This document shows, piece after piece, positions 1 to 10,966 of a DNA stretch of 64,000 bases. A program made the translations under genes and the position numbers. This DNA comes from Ilyonectria destructans (taxonomy: Eukaryota; Ascomycota; Sordariomycetes; Hypocreales; Nectriaceae): NCBI GenBank assembly GCA_020740775.1, contig JAHEWK010000021.1:1-64000 (forward strand), read 5' to 3'. The stretch's first letter is position 1. Each line of letters begins with the position of its first letter. The notes beneath the pieces were generated by a model. That model worked only from the letters and a program-made list of their open reading frames with translations, ran no database searches and had not been told where the DNA came from.

Positions 1-2179
1 TCTGCAGCAGCATGGCCTCCTCGAACTCCCACTGGCGCAGCGGCGGCAGCGTCCCGGTGAGGAAGACGAACGGGCAGCCCAGGCTGCGGAGCCGCACCAG
101 CCCGCGGAGCTTCCTGCGGTACTCGTCGGCGGCGGTGAAGGTGAGGTGGCACTCGTCGATGACGATGCGGTCGAGCTTCCCGCGCACGCTCAGCTCGGCG
201 GCCCACTGCAGGAAGTTATCGCTACCAGCCGCCTCGGCCGACACGATGACCACCCTCGGCCACGAGTCGCGGGCCTCCGGCCAGTGCTTGCAGTCCAGGC
301 CGGCTTCGATGCAGCGGGCGGCCATCTGCTTCTTGAGCTCGGCGTACGGCGCCACCACGATGGTGACGCCGCCGCCGCTGGACCTCGACAGCATCGCCGG
401 CACCATAAAGACCAGGCTCTTGCCCCCGCCCGTAGGCAGGATTGCAACTAGAGGCGACTTCCCCGCGGCTGCGGCCCGTACGGCCTCTTCCTGCTGTGGC
501 GATCGGAACTGGGCCTTGTCGTCGCGGAGCACAGCCCGCAGCGCCTGTAGGATGGCATCATCGTCCCCGTCCCCGTCCCCGTCCTTGCCCTTGCCCTTGA
601 CTGTGTGGCCGGCCTTGATGATATCCCCTGTGGCGGCCGACCCCAACCCCCGAAGTGGAAGAACTCGAGCCCGTTTACTGGACAGTGCAGGCTGCTTCTT
701 GTCTGTGGCCTCCACCGCCCCTCGCTTGCCCTGCTTCGACTTCGACTTCGGCCTCGGCCCGGCCGGTGTGGGCTGCTGCCCGGCACAGCCGAGGAACTGA
801 TGCCACCGGTGGCTGACCTGGCCGAATATGTCCAGAGACTCAGCCGTCAGGCGCTTAAGCACATCGATTGTGACGCCGTAATTCTCTGACGTCTTGGTGC
901 TGTGGCTGGCGGCGAGGTCGTCGGGGTCCTCGTACTGCTCGGCATCATCGCCGTCTTCATCGTCCTCAAAGTCGGCCTTGGCCATACCCCGCTGCCGGGC
1001 ATGTCTCTTGCTGATGGCGACAGCAATATGCCGCCAGTCCCGGAGCGGGATCCGGATGCCCATATAGTGCTCGGTCCATCTGGCCAGCCCGGCTGACAGC
1101 TGGGTGCTCCCCCAGGGCGTGCCGTCCTCGCGATGCCAGATGAAGTCGCTCGGCGGGTTCATCTTGTCGTAGAGCGACCAGCGGTCGGCCTCCCAGCGGT
1201 CGACGAGGGGCCTGATGTAGACGATATACATAACCATCAGCTGCCCAACGCGTGCGGGCAGGAAGCGCGGCACCACCTTGGGCGAGTCGAAGTGGGCCTG
1301 TGACTTGTGATACTGGGTAATCAGCACGACCTCGCCGTCAATAACAAAGACGTTCCGGTCCCGGTTGATGCCATTGATCAGGCGCAAGCCCGTAATCTCC
1401 TCGCCGCGGCTGGGCTGGCCTCCCGTAATGTGGGCTAGTGTCAGCAGCTGCTCCTCGAACTTCTTAACGAGCTTGAGATACTGGCGGACGTGGGCCCACT
1501 CCCACTCCCACCGCCCCGTTGTACGTAGGAAGCTCTGCCTCTGCGGCCCTGCTACAATATCCTCGAGCATCTCGACCTCTCGTCCAGCCAGTCCGTTGCT
1601 GTGGATAAAGGATCTTCCCCGCTGGGTATAGGTTAGGTCGTCCTTTATAGCATCAAGCGGGATGGTAAACCGGGTATTGCCAGTACTCTTAGGGTTATTG
1701 CTGCCGCCGTCGAGTATGTTGCTCTTACTGTCCTCATCATCACTACCGTCATCATCGTCATCGGCGTCGTTGTTATTGCCAGCAGCCTCGCCCTCCTTTC
1801 CTTCCTGCTGGCCGTCTTTCTGCTTCTTCTTCTTCTTCTTCTTCTTCTTAAACATCAGCGACTCCCACAGCAGATCCTCAGCATCAGTAATCAGCTCTGC
1901 AACCATACTGCGGATGCTGTCCATCGGGATCGGCGTGCCCATAAAGAACATAACCTCGCCGTACTTGCTCCACGACACCATCAGCCGGCTGCCCGTCTCC
2001 TTCGCGATCTTCTGGCCGTAGAGCAGCAGGCTCAGTATATAGCCCATGGGCGAGTACGTTGCCTTGCAGAGCCATTGGAGCCGGATCTTGGCGAAATGCT
2101 GCTCCGGGTTGGTCATGGCCGACCTTGTTTCCGTCGGCAGAGCCCACTCGCCCAGCAGCACCCAACTTCTGTCATTACA
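1..2179 (-). CDS. RecQ-like DEAD/DEAH helicase, telomere-linked type (partial)
   Basis: The minus-strand frame is open from about 2179 to the window edge, so the C-terminal helicase half is cut off. The N-terminal half is rich in W/R motifs (for example DWRHIAVAISKRHAR near 1060-1020 and YGVTIDVLKRLT near 860). An acidic/basic linker follows, then the helicase core: a Q-like FRSPQQEEAVRAA segment, Walker A PTGGGKS (about 445-420) and the DECH box in IVIDECHLTFTAADEYRRK (about 170-110), then FLTGTLPP (motif III-like). This order matches the long RecQ-family proteins found in subtelomeres of filamentous ascomycetes (established family knowledge). The piece starts after a plausible 3' splice site (ATTCAG) at 2180-2185; the first internal ATG is at 2116. 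No upstream exon is recognised, so the gene may be 5'-truncated. A CTT microsatellite (about 1822-1850) encodes a lysine run. Function is inferred: ATP-dependent 3'-5' DNA unwinding. Confidence 0.8.
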
Positions 2180-3085
2180 CTGAATACCGCCTCTAAATCA
2201 CACATACCAACTACAAATCACACAATGCTATAGTCTATTAACTGTTACAGACCCACTTTTCGACACATAGCACAGTCTTATTTCTCTGTATCTACAGCCT
2301 GAACGGCCCGGACTACTTTACACCGTCAGACCCGCCCGGATCCGCTCCGCACCGCCGGCCCCGCCACGGGATCTAGTGGCAGACCCACTTTTAGCATACA
2401 TTAATACCTTATTGATGAATCTCATCGGGTTGTTCTTGACCGCCGCAACGTCTCTGCGCCTTGGTTGCATACATCTCTGCTGCTATGGGACATCGCGTGG
2501 CGTGGGGTGCGGCGGACCCACTTTTCGAGACTGGGCACAGTCTTATCAAACACCACACCACCCTATAGTGGGAACGGGGAACAGTAGGATAATGTGGCCG
2601 GGGGAACTGACAAGATAGAGTAGTGCTATCTGTAGTCTGACATACTGCTGTCTGGTACTGTCTGTGTTAGTTCTATGCTATTGGCAGGAGCATAATTAAG
2701 TGCTTTGCAGTGCCAGATATCTCTTCTTCTTCTATTTTGCTGTCAATCTAGCAGTTGTACCTTCTTTCTTGAAAGCCAATAGAGATATCCTTAGTATCGG
2801 GCGTGATCTGCACGATACACTACGCCCACCGACACCTTCTTCTAGCCTTAATATCTTTCTGTGCTATAACACTGAAGCCAAAGCACTATTTGCACTTGCC
2901 CGCTGCAATGTCTCTGCGCATTGGATGCATCTATGCTACGACGGGATATCTGCAGACCTACTTTCCGAACCAGAGCAAAGTTTTATCTAACCTAACTGTA
3001 TAACGGGATATTAAAATAGCAGGGAGGGTCATATGACTATTTTATACTTCAGCGACTACTTATACTCTAGCTACCCTACCATTCA
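2180..3085. repeat. Intergenic region with repeated CAGACCCACTTTT motifs
   Basis: There is no supportable gene between the helicase and family member B. A motif of the form (G)CAGACCCACTTTT, often followed by GCACAGTCTTAT, begins near 2248, 2380, 2514 (GGACCCACTTTT) and 2953 (GACCTACTTT, mutated). The last two sit inside a longer duplication: about 2441-2553 and 2898-2988 share TCTCTGCGC, TTGG.TGCAT and the following motif. The later copy shows C-to-T changes. These may be remnants of a helicase 5' exon region or of a dispersed repeat. Confidence 0.5.
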
Positions 3086-6000
3086 TTACTCAACGCGTTC
3101 TAAGCGTTGATTGAGCTCTCTCAGGATAGGGTTATAAGACTTCTGCCATTGCGGATATCTTCGTTTGAATTCTTCAATCAGCTCGTGCACTCGGGTTTCC
3201 ATATTGCGCACACTCTGTGCTTGCTTTTTTCGCATCACAACAAGGCTCTCCTCGTCTGAGGTAGCCTCAGTTTCATCACCCCCTGAGCCCGAATTCGAAT
3301 CACTGTCTAGTTGGGTCGTAACGCGATTTCGGTGTCTTTTGCGTCGGTTTTGTTGACAACGTCGGAGATTTTCATATGTCTCTAACCCTTTTTTCAAAAA
3401 CCAGATACACTCATTTACCTCGTCACATTCCTCGAATGTTTTAGCGACCTCTGTTTGCCTTATCTGACACCATTTCTTTGGAAAGTAGTATCTCTCAGGT
3501 GAGTTATCCAATTCCAGTCCAAGTGCTATAGAAGAGCTTTGGGGCAGCCCAGCTGATACTTGCTCCCGAAGAGCAACCAACCGGGCATAGAGCTCCTTTT
3601 CAGGCATTCGAATCAATTCCTGTTCGGGTTGTATGACATAGGGCATATAGCTCTTGGAAAACAGAGAACCTGCCAGTTGCCATCCGTCAATAGGATGATG
3701 TTTGATGTTGGATGCTGGCAGTGGGTGGGCAAGTGTTCCAGTCTGTCGGGACTTGGCGTAGTGTCTGATGAGTCCTATATGCAAACTGGGCCACCATGTG
3801 AACTGTTTTTCCTCCTTCTCCTTACGCATAAATCCCCGGCTATGTGGATATGGGAGAATCCAATGGCTTCCAAGGAATGACCTTTTCAACTCTTGCCGCC
3901 ACTTCCGTGCACCAGCTTTGCCTCGTGCGGTCTTGACGGCATGGAAGCTCTGCTGGAATAGCATACGGTATGGCTTTTCATTCCACCCCTGCCGTTCAAA
4001 ATGGTCATCCTTCGATTTCCAAAGCCAAGCAAACAACACATGAACATCCTTCACTGCCAACCTGTTTCCTTGCGCAAGTTGAAGTGGCTGGTAATCTTTG
4101 AGCATGGCATTGTTGACACTATCATAGCAGAGGGGAATGTCTCCTGCTAATGCAGCCTCTGTGTATTCTGGCTTCAGAGCTGACTTGACGTGAAAGAAGA
4201 CGTCCTTTCGAAAGGCACACAGGCAGAGCTCTCGAAGGTAATTCTCCAAGAGGTCGAGGCACGTGGGAATGGCACTGAACTCGAGCATCCATTGGTAAGC
4301 CTTATCCCCTCGAATGAAGTCGATCCGTACATCCCGGACTTGGTGGTATCGAGCGCGGTAAACAGTCTGCATGGATGGGTTGTTGAACATCATATAGGCC
4401 GCATGGGGTTGGCGAAAAGTGAGCGTATTCCAGTCGATCTTGTCAAGAAACCAAGCATAGCCGTACACCTCCATTGTGCGCTTGAACCCGAGACCTTCGT
4501 ATCGGCGAAGTCCGTTTGGCTGACTTGGATCGGGTTGCTGTCGTACGTCTCGCCAGCAGCCACCGACTTTCTGTATCAGTCCGCCTGTATACGAGAATTG
4601 GAGGCAGCGAAGAAACATCAGCATGATTCTTGTGTGCTCCCAGGTCACAAAATGTGGGTCCTGGAAGCTGTAGACCATCTCAAACCCCACACAGAACTTG
4701 TTGATGTTCGACCGCACCCATCGAAGCAAAGTATCAGTCGTGAAACTATAGTACGGGGAACTATCATCAGTGGGTACGACAAGGCGCTTGTTGTGGAGCT
4801 CTCGGGAGCGAAGTTGGCCATCAATAGCGTAGAATAGCTCCTTAGAAACACGATGCTCTTCTCTAATGCCAAAGGATTTCTGCATGGATCCCAACAAGGC
4901 ATAATGGCATCGGAGCTTTGTGTACAGGTATGCTTTGATCAATGCAGCTGGCTGGTGGCTGAGACCACCTCCAACGAGCTCCCATGTCTTTCTTAACTTC
5001 TTGTCAAGGGCAAGCGTCTCGATGGCTGTGTTCGTAAAAGGATATACATTCCCCGCTGCGAATACTTCCTTGACACTGGAGTAGAATTGAGAGTAAAGAA
5101 GGCCAGCAGCACGGCGTGAAGAGCGCTTTCCAGTCTCAATGGTCAAGCTTCCAGTATCTTGAAGCATACTGAAGGGATAAAAGACTTGCTTCTGCTTCGT
5201 TTCATCGGTGGACCCGTCCTGGGCCTGGAAGGCATATGACTCTAAGCAACATCGCCTGTACAGTAGAGTTTCGGCTCGTTTATCTGTTGGACCATTGATC
5301 GCCTCAGCTGCCAGTTGGCTCCAAGGCACAACTTGAGATGCCTGCTGAGGACAAGTTTCTTTTCCGATATCAATGTAGAGTTCTGTCGTGATGTAGCTCT
5401 CGTCAATCGCATTGACCCAATACTCTTGAAAGCGTAATACCATTTTCTCCCAGGTGATGTCTTTTGTAAGGACCTTGAGGTTCTTTGCTTGAAGGAGGAT
5501 GGTAACGTCCTGAAACTGTTGGAATCCTGGCTCTTGAACAGTGGCGAGGATATTGGCCCAAACTTCGGCTAGTGCCTCTGGTGGTAGAAAGTACACTAAT
5601 TGTTGTTCCCGTGCTACTGGATGTACACGCTGAGCAAGTGTTTCCACTCCACGAGCGGTAGAGTTATAGCGACTGTGGTCATAGCTCGACGGATAATGCT
5701 GGACATGGGCGCTGCTGTAGCATTTGTATATTGCCGGGAAGAGAATGCCGTCCGTCCATAGCTGAAAGTCTTCATCTCGGAGCCGGCTGCATTTCTGCTC
5801 CTCTCGATACAGGTTGGGAAATAGAAAGTACAGAGATACATCCTCCAATCCAACGACACGGCCGAAGGTATAATGAGGAATCTAGTGGACAGGTCGGTGT
5901 ACTCGATGTTGTATTCCAGTTGCATCGACGTAAGTGACCGGCCTTGAACGGAGGTGAAGGTCAGACTGAAGATCCGATACAGTCATCTGGGTAGGAGACC

Positions 6001-6853
6001 ATCGAATGCCCTGCTTGGCAACCGCGAGGCAACTTGGGAAGGCTATGATGCTATCCACATCAAAGGAAACCCCGGCATCATCTGTAACCCCATCGTCTTC
6101 TCTTAAGCAAATACGAGGTATCTCGTCTCTGGAGCCGATACCACAGAACATCTCTCTTCGGGTTGCAGCATCGAGCTTTCCAGCTAGGTCATCTTTTTGG
6201 TGTGCTATAGTCGCAGAGCCAAGAATGTCAGGACCCAGCTCAGGTGCAAATTCCAGATACATTGCGAGACTGATGTGTTCGTTTGGGTCATCCGATCGTT
6301 CACAATCTGCTTCTTGGTGGCAGTCATTGCAACATCCTCGGAATTTTGCCAGTTGCTCTGTCAACTCGTGCGCAAGGTGTCTGACCGGATCTTGCTCGTC
6401 ATCCTCTGCCTCGGGTGAGGTATACGAGGTCGTGTCGAAGGTAATGGCTGGGTCTGGATCAGGGCTATTATGATTTGAAATGGATACCGACTCTCCAGCA
6501 TATGTATCAATACCAACATCGGGCATAGCCTGCTCTTCAATATCTTCTAATGGTTGAGAATCGACCGTGGGTAGGAACTGTGAGATGTCCGTGTTGTCCG
6601 GTCCCGGCGCACCAGTGGGATTAGCCAGGGAATAGGAGCCGCTGAATACGTTCACCCACCCGGCACCTCCCACTGATTCTAGGGGAAAAACTGAGTTATA
6701 CAAGTTGGCATGTACCGTATCGCGTTGCACAGGGGCCGCATGCTGCCGCCTCGTCCGTCTCCGCTCTGCATCCACCGCGGCCTTGGCTTCAGATGTGGGA
6801 TATTTTCGAGGCCTACCACGCTGACGTCGTTTCCTTCTCTTTACGACATCTAC
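3086..6853 (-). pseudogene. Large AT-hook family protein, member B, with one in-frame TAG
   Basis: One reading frame runs on the minus strand from just after the stop of member A to 3086. It is interrupted only by a TAG at 5882-5884. Upstream of the TAG: an AT-hook (RRQRGRPRKYP, near 6820-6785), a basic EAKAAVDAERRR segment, an acidic linker and the family segment VSFDVDSIIAF. Downstream: IPHYTFGRVVG, YFLFPNLY, the family hallmark YIDIGKETCP, FGIREEHRVS, INKFCVGFE, GLGFKRTMEVYGYAW and a C-terminal charged helix. Reading through the TAG restores alignment with member A (RDVPHFIFAKV against *IPHYTFGRV), so I read it as a CAG-to-TAG nonsense change, as RIP would produce. No ATG starts the AT-hook part in frame, so the 5' end is also uncertain. 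The family is not recognised; DNA binding is inferred from the AT-hook only. Alternatives are stop readthrough or an unseen intron. Confidence 0.65.
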
Positions 6854-9800
6854 CTAATTTCTTACACGTATTGGTTGATTGTCGCCTCTAGAGTTCCTGT
6901 CATTTATATCATATTCAACCCAGGTGACTTGGTAGAATCGAGGAATCTCCTCTGCGCATTGATCAAGAGCCATTTGCCGCTGGGCTCGTTTTCTGGCTCG
7001 TCTTCGGACAACATCAACCGCAGCCTTTTCTTCTCGATTTGCATACTTTGCAGGTCGGCCTCGTTTGCGAGCTGGTAGATGTCTATTTTCTGTGCGGCGA
7101 GGTTGTTGGTTGGTGTAAGTCATCTGATGTATTTGCAAAGTTGGTCGGGGTAGTCTTGAGGTAATTTGTGATTCCGGAACAAGGGGCAATTGTTTAGGTA
7201 GTAGTGGCCTCGGGGCAAGTCGCGGTTGTAAAGTCGGTGGCGGTGCACGGTAGCTTATCATATCTTCACGTATCGACCGAGGCATAGCGACTTGTTGCGA
7301 CTTAAAAGCTTGTCCACATCCATATGCAATATGTTTCCGAAAACTTGTTATGTGCCGCTCGACCTGTTGATATAATTGAAAGTCAGATTCAGGTGGCAGT
7401 TGGCTTGGAATTACTACTCGGGCACTCGTCAATATGTGCCCTTCGCTTTCAACACCACATGGATCTGAGATCGAGGAGTTGATATCATGACTATTCCCTG
7501 AATCCTGAATAACAGAGTGACGAGTACTCCGTAAAGGATTCCGCCGTATGCTGGTTGATTTCTCTGATGTGCCGGAGACAGGGTTCTCCTGATCGAGGCG
7601 GACTTTCAATGCCTCGTATGGCAACGCTTGGCCGATCTGACGATCAATCCAAGACTGCCATTGATCCTGGCTCCAATCGAGGTATTGAGGGACGGGTGCA
7701 GGGTATCCCGGCCGCCAGCGGTTCCTCGCCCAGCACCAGCTTTCCGAAGAAGCGTTCTCTACAGTGAGTCCGATTTCGCCTTGGATATCTATCGAAAACC
7801 ACCGGCGATTGCCATCTTTAGTCCTCGGCGCTAGTCCTCCTGGCGAAGGATATGGCAACACCCAATGGTAAGCAAAAAGGTAGCATTGAAGTCGACGTGC
7901 GAATACCTGTGATAGCCTACGCTCCGCTGGAATCTGCTGCAATGCGGCACATATCCACTGATGAAGCTTCCGAAATGGCTTATTTTCCCAATGGTCTCGC
8001 AGCCGACCATCATTAAACCCGAATAACGCTTGAGCAGCCTCATGAGGGCTCTTGAAATTCGCACGATTACCTGATACGGCAGTCATACCATTGATCAAGG
8101 CAGCTGAAAGACCTTTGCGACAGAAATGGACATGATCGTCCAGGATCGCAGTACGAGCCTTAGGGCGGAGGTCGCGCTGAATAGAATGCAGAACGTCAAC
8201 CCTCATTTGCCGTAGACAAATGTGACAAAGCCATGACACAATCTGATCGGTGATAACATCTTCCTTAGGATACCTCCGGAGCCACTCGAGGCCCAAGTCA
8301 GCACGGCGACTGAGGTCAAAAAAATGCTTAACATGGCCACCGCTTTTTAGATATCGCTGTTGGAGCGTGCCATTCCCGAATAAGACTGAATCGGTAATGC
8401 TCGGAAGGAACCTCAATAGAGCCCAGTCGATACGAGGCTCAATCCAGCAGTAGCCATACTGCTCTAATGTTTGACTAAAGCCAAGGCCGTGACGCACTTG
8501 TGGCGATCCCACTGGTTGTGGCAGTTCCCGTCTACTCCACCATAGCGCCTCTTCTCGGGAGTAATCATGTCCCCCAACTGCAACTCGGAGACATCGGAGA
8601 AACATGTCCATTATTTTAGTCTGTTCCCATGTCGTCAGGCCTGGGGAACACTGGGCTCGGACCAGCTCAAACCCGGTCGTAAACTTGTTGATGTTGTGCC
8701 AGACGAAATCAACAAAAACATGACTGCGAACTGCCCACAAATAAGGTAGCGGCCCTGGTGGCTTGATGGAGCGGATTTCGGGGGTCAGAGAGCGTAGGAC
8801 TGTCAGGACGCTTTGGAACAAGACCCACGAAATACGATATTCCTCCCGGACACCGAAGGATCGTTGCTTAGAATCTGTTAGGCCATAGTGACAACGGCGC
8901 TTGCTGGCCATATACGCTCGATCTGTGATACTCTTGCTCAATGTTGGCTTGCCGCAAATGCTCTGCACACCATTGCGGAGCTGAGGATCCAATGCCAAGT
9001 GTCGTAGATCTGGATTCTGAAATGGAAACGTGCGAGCGGCGTCTATGATCTCCTTGGTGAGACTGTACATTTGGCCATACAGGATGCCTCCGCGACGAAG
9101 TCGAGAGCTTGGAGGCGTCAATGTAGTCATGCTACCTGCATCGCGAAGCATTGACTCATGGTAGAAGTTTTGGCCGGACTTTGGAACATTCCCGTCGTAA
9201 AGCTGGCTGAGGTGATGGCGGATGCAACAACGTCGCCAGAGGTACGTCTGAGCTTCTCGTGCCGAAACATTGCTGTCTCGTGCTATTAGGCCGCTGCGCG
9301 GTGGGCAGGTCTCTTTGCCCACATCGATGTACAACCGGTCACTGCATATGTAAGAGAAGTCCAGAACGCGGTGGAGTTTACAGTCAAAGTTCTCCATGAC
9401 CGCAAGTAGATCAGATGGCGCATCCGGGTATTTGAACAGAAGTTTGGTGCCTTTTGCCTCAATGAAGAGCTCTGGATCGCGAAAGTCTTGCAATCCTGGT
9501 TGGCGTACCGCGGTGAGAACATGGTCCCATAGTTGATTCAAGCCTTGCGGTGACAGGAAATAGGACATCTGTAGTTGGGTCCGATAACTAGGGGTCTCGA
9601 GCAGACGATCCTCCACCCGGGGAGCACGGCAGGTAGCTAATGCATGACGATAACTTGCCGGCAGGTGCTGGAGTTGATCAACGTCATAAACTTGACGAAC
9701 AGCGGGATAGAAGATATCATCAAACCACCGCGAGAACTGCTCGTCAGTCAACCGATTGAAGTTATAGGAGCATGGCAAATGTGGAAAGAATAGGTGTAAG

Positions 9801-10780
9801 TTGATGAAATCAGCTCCTTCAACCTTCGCGAATATGAAATGCGGCACGTCTCTTAGTCGTGACGGAATCAGTCGGGGTCGCTCTGGATCTGGATTCATGC
9901 GATCTAAAGTCAGGTGAACATCCGTAGAAATATTCTGACGATATTGAGGCGCAGAATAAAACCTGATACCGTGAGTGGCTGCTCCAGGAGATGTCACGAA
10001 GCCCAACAAGCTATCGATATCGAAGGAGAGGGTTGGAGGAGTATGGTTCGTGTGATGAGTGTGGAGGCAAGCCTGCTTGGGCTTGCCGTCTGACTGCTGG
10101 GCCGTGTAGCCAGAGAATAACTCCTGCCATCGAGGAACACTCATACTCACTCCCTCGTTAGAAGTTTCGTGGGTAAAAAAATGCTCTTTATCGAGTGTAT
10201 GAGGCATATCGCGGGGAAATAGTTGATCAAGGCCATGATGATTGTACGTGCCCTGAGCTTTGATGTGCGTAGCAAGACCTTCTCGATGCTCCTGAGCGCT
10301 GCAACCACGGATTCCAACCAGAAACTGCTGGATAAACTTCTGTGTAACATATTGCACATCTGTCCACATGTTGTCATCGGAAGGATCCGCTTGCACGTCA
10401 GCATAGCATTCCGAATTCTGACACTCTGTATGCTCCTCAGCATAGGGGACGCTGACTGATTCCTCTTCGTAATAGGCCGGCTCAATATCATCCAGGTCGA
10501 GATTGTCGTCGCTCGGGCTAGGGCCAATAGAAATGACATCAGAAGGTATTTCATCTTGTCTAAACTCCCCGACGTCTGGTCCCGTTTGCTCGCTCTCCGA
10601 TTCTGACTCCACTGTTTCGGGCAACAACTCGGCCTGATCATAGGTGACCTGGATGTGTCGGTTCGCCTTTTTGCGCCGCCGGTAGCTCTGCGTGCGCTTT
10701 GCTTGCAAACGACGTCGGTGCAGCACGGCCGGGTCTCGTTCCGGATCGTCGACAAATCGAACGTTCATTGTTGTTTTCAT
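6854..10780 (-). CDS. Large unrecognised protein, family member A (1308 aa)
   Basis: A single 1308-codon frame starting MKTTMNVRFVDDPERDP. Layout: basic N-terminus (about residues 20-45), an acidic low-complexity stretch (about 55-130), then the conserved core shared with B and C: LSFDIDSLLGF (about 250), VPHFIFAKVEG, LHLFFPHLPCSY, YIDVGKETCPPRSG (about 495), SFGVREEYRIS, INKFTTGFE and GLGFSQTLEQYGYCW. The last 80 residues hold an AT-hook unit (ARKRGRPAKYANREEKAAVD) very like the start of member B, which follows in the same frame after the TAG. The tail may therefore be the N-terminus of a lost intermediate copy fused onto A. No known catalytic motif is seen. Neighbours are paralogues on both sides plus a RecQ helicase, which suggests a mobile or subtelomeric gene cluster. 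Function unknown; chromatin or DNA binding is an inference. Confidence 0.75.
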   Translation of the reverse strand: MKTTMNVRFVDDPERDPAVLHRRRLQAKRTQSYRRRKKANRHIQVTYDQAELLPETVESESESEQTGPDVGEFRQDEIPSDVISIGPSPSDDNLDLDDIEPAYYEEESVSVPYAEEHTECQNSECYADVQADPSDDNMWTDVQYVTQKFIQQFLVGIRGCSAQEHREGLATHIKAQGTYNHHGLDQLFPRDMPHTLDKEHFFTHETSNEGVSMSVPRWQELFSGYTAQQSDGKPKQACLHTHHTNHTPPTLSFDIDSLLGFVTSPGAATHGIRFYSAPQYRQNISTDVHLTLDRMNPDPERPRLIPSRLRDVPHFIFAKVEGADFINLHLFFPHLPCSYNFNRLTDEQFSRWFDDIFYPAVRQVYDVDQLQHLPASYRHALATCRAPRVEDRLLETPSYRTQLQMSYFLSPQGLNQLWDHVLTAVRQPGLQDFRDPELFIEAKGTKLLFKYPDAPSDLLAVMENFDCKLHRVLDFSYICSDRLYIDVGKETCPPRSGLIARDSNVSAREAQTYLWRRCCIRHHLSQLYDGNVPKSGQNFYHESMLRDAGSMTTLTPPSSRLRRGGILYGQMYSLTKEIIDAARTFPFQNPDLRHLALDPQLRNGVQSICGKPTLSKSITDRAYMASKRRCHYGLTDSKQRSFGVREEYRISWVLFQSVLTVLRSLTPEIRSIKPPGPLPYLWAVRSHVFVDFVWHNINKFTTGFELVRAQCSPGLTTWEQTKIMDMFLRCLRVAVGGHDYSREEALWWSRRELPQPVGSPQVRHGLGFSQTLEQYGYCWIEPRIDWALLRFLPSITDSVLFGNGTLQQRYLKSGGHVKHFFDLSRRADLGLEWLRRYPKEDVITDQIVSWLCHICLRQMRVDVLHSIQRDLRPKARTAILDDHVHFCRKGLSAALINGMTAVSGNRANFKSPHEAAQALFGFNDGRLRDHWENKPFRKLHQWICAALQQIPAERRLSQVFARRLQCYLFAYHWVLPYPSPGGLAPRTKDGNRRWFSIDIQGEIGLTVENASSESWCWARNRWRPGYPAPVPQYLDWSQDQWQSWIDRQIGQALPYEALKVRLDQENPVSGTSEKSTSIRRNPLRSTRHSVIQDSGNSHDINSSISDPCGVESEGHILTSARVVIPSQLPPESDFQLYQQVERHITSFRKHIAYGCGQAFKSQQVAMPRSIREDMISYRAPPPTLQPRLAPRPLLPKQLPLVPESQITSRLPRPTLQIHQMTYTNQQPRRTENRHLPARKRGRPAKYANREEKAAVDVVRRRARKRAQRQMALDQCAEEIPRFYQVTWVEYDINDRNSRGDNQPIRVRN

Positions 10781-10966
10781 ACCGGTAACATTTAATGACT
10801 CTCCTCAGCAATGGAAGTTTAGACTTCTGAGAGCCCACTAACTTGATTAGGAAGGTGTAACGCTGTACTAATACAAAAGAGGAAAGTGTAACGCTGGACC
10901 GTGCTCTGGTACTGATTTACCATGAATCCTTCTTGTATAACCATGAGCTGTATCAGGAATACAGAT
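10781..10966. other. Spacer between members C and A
   Basis: A short AT-rich spacer holding an imperfect repeat of AGGAAGTGTAACGCT type (about 10851-10895: GAAGGTGTAACGCTG and GGAAAGTGTAACGCTG). No gene is seen. Confidence 0.4.

Noticed and set aside
12..800. Plus-strand frames of up to 262 codons
   Set aside because: They are antisense shadows of the helicase frame. The minus strand reads PTGGGKS and DECH motifs continuously across this region.
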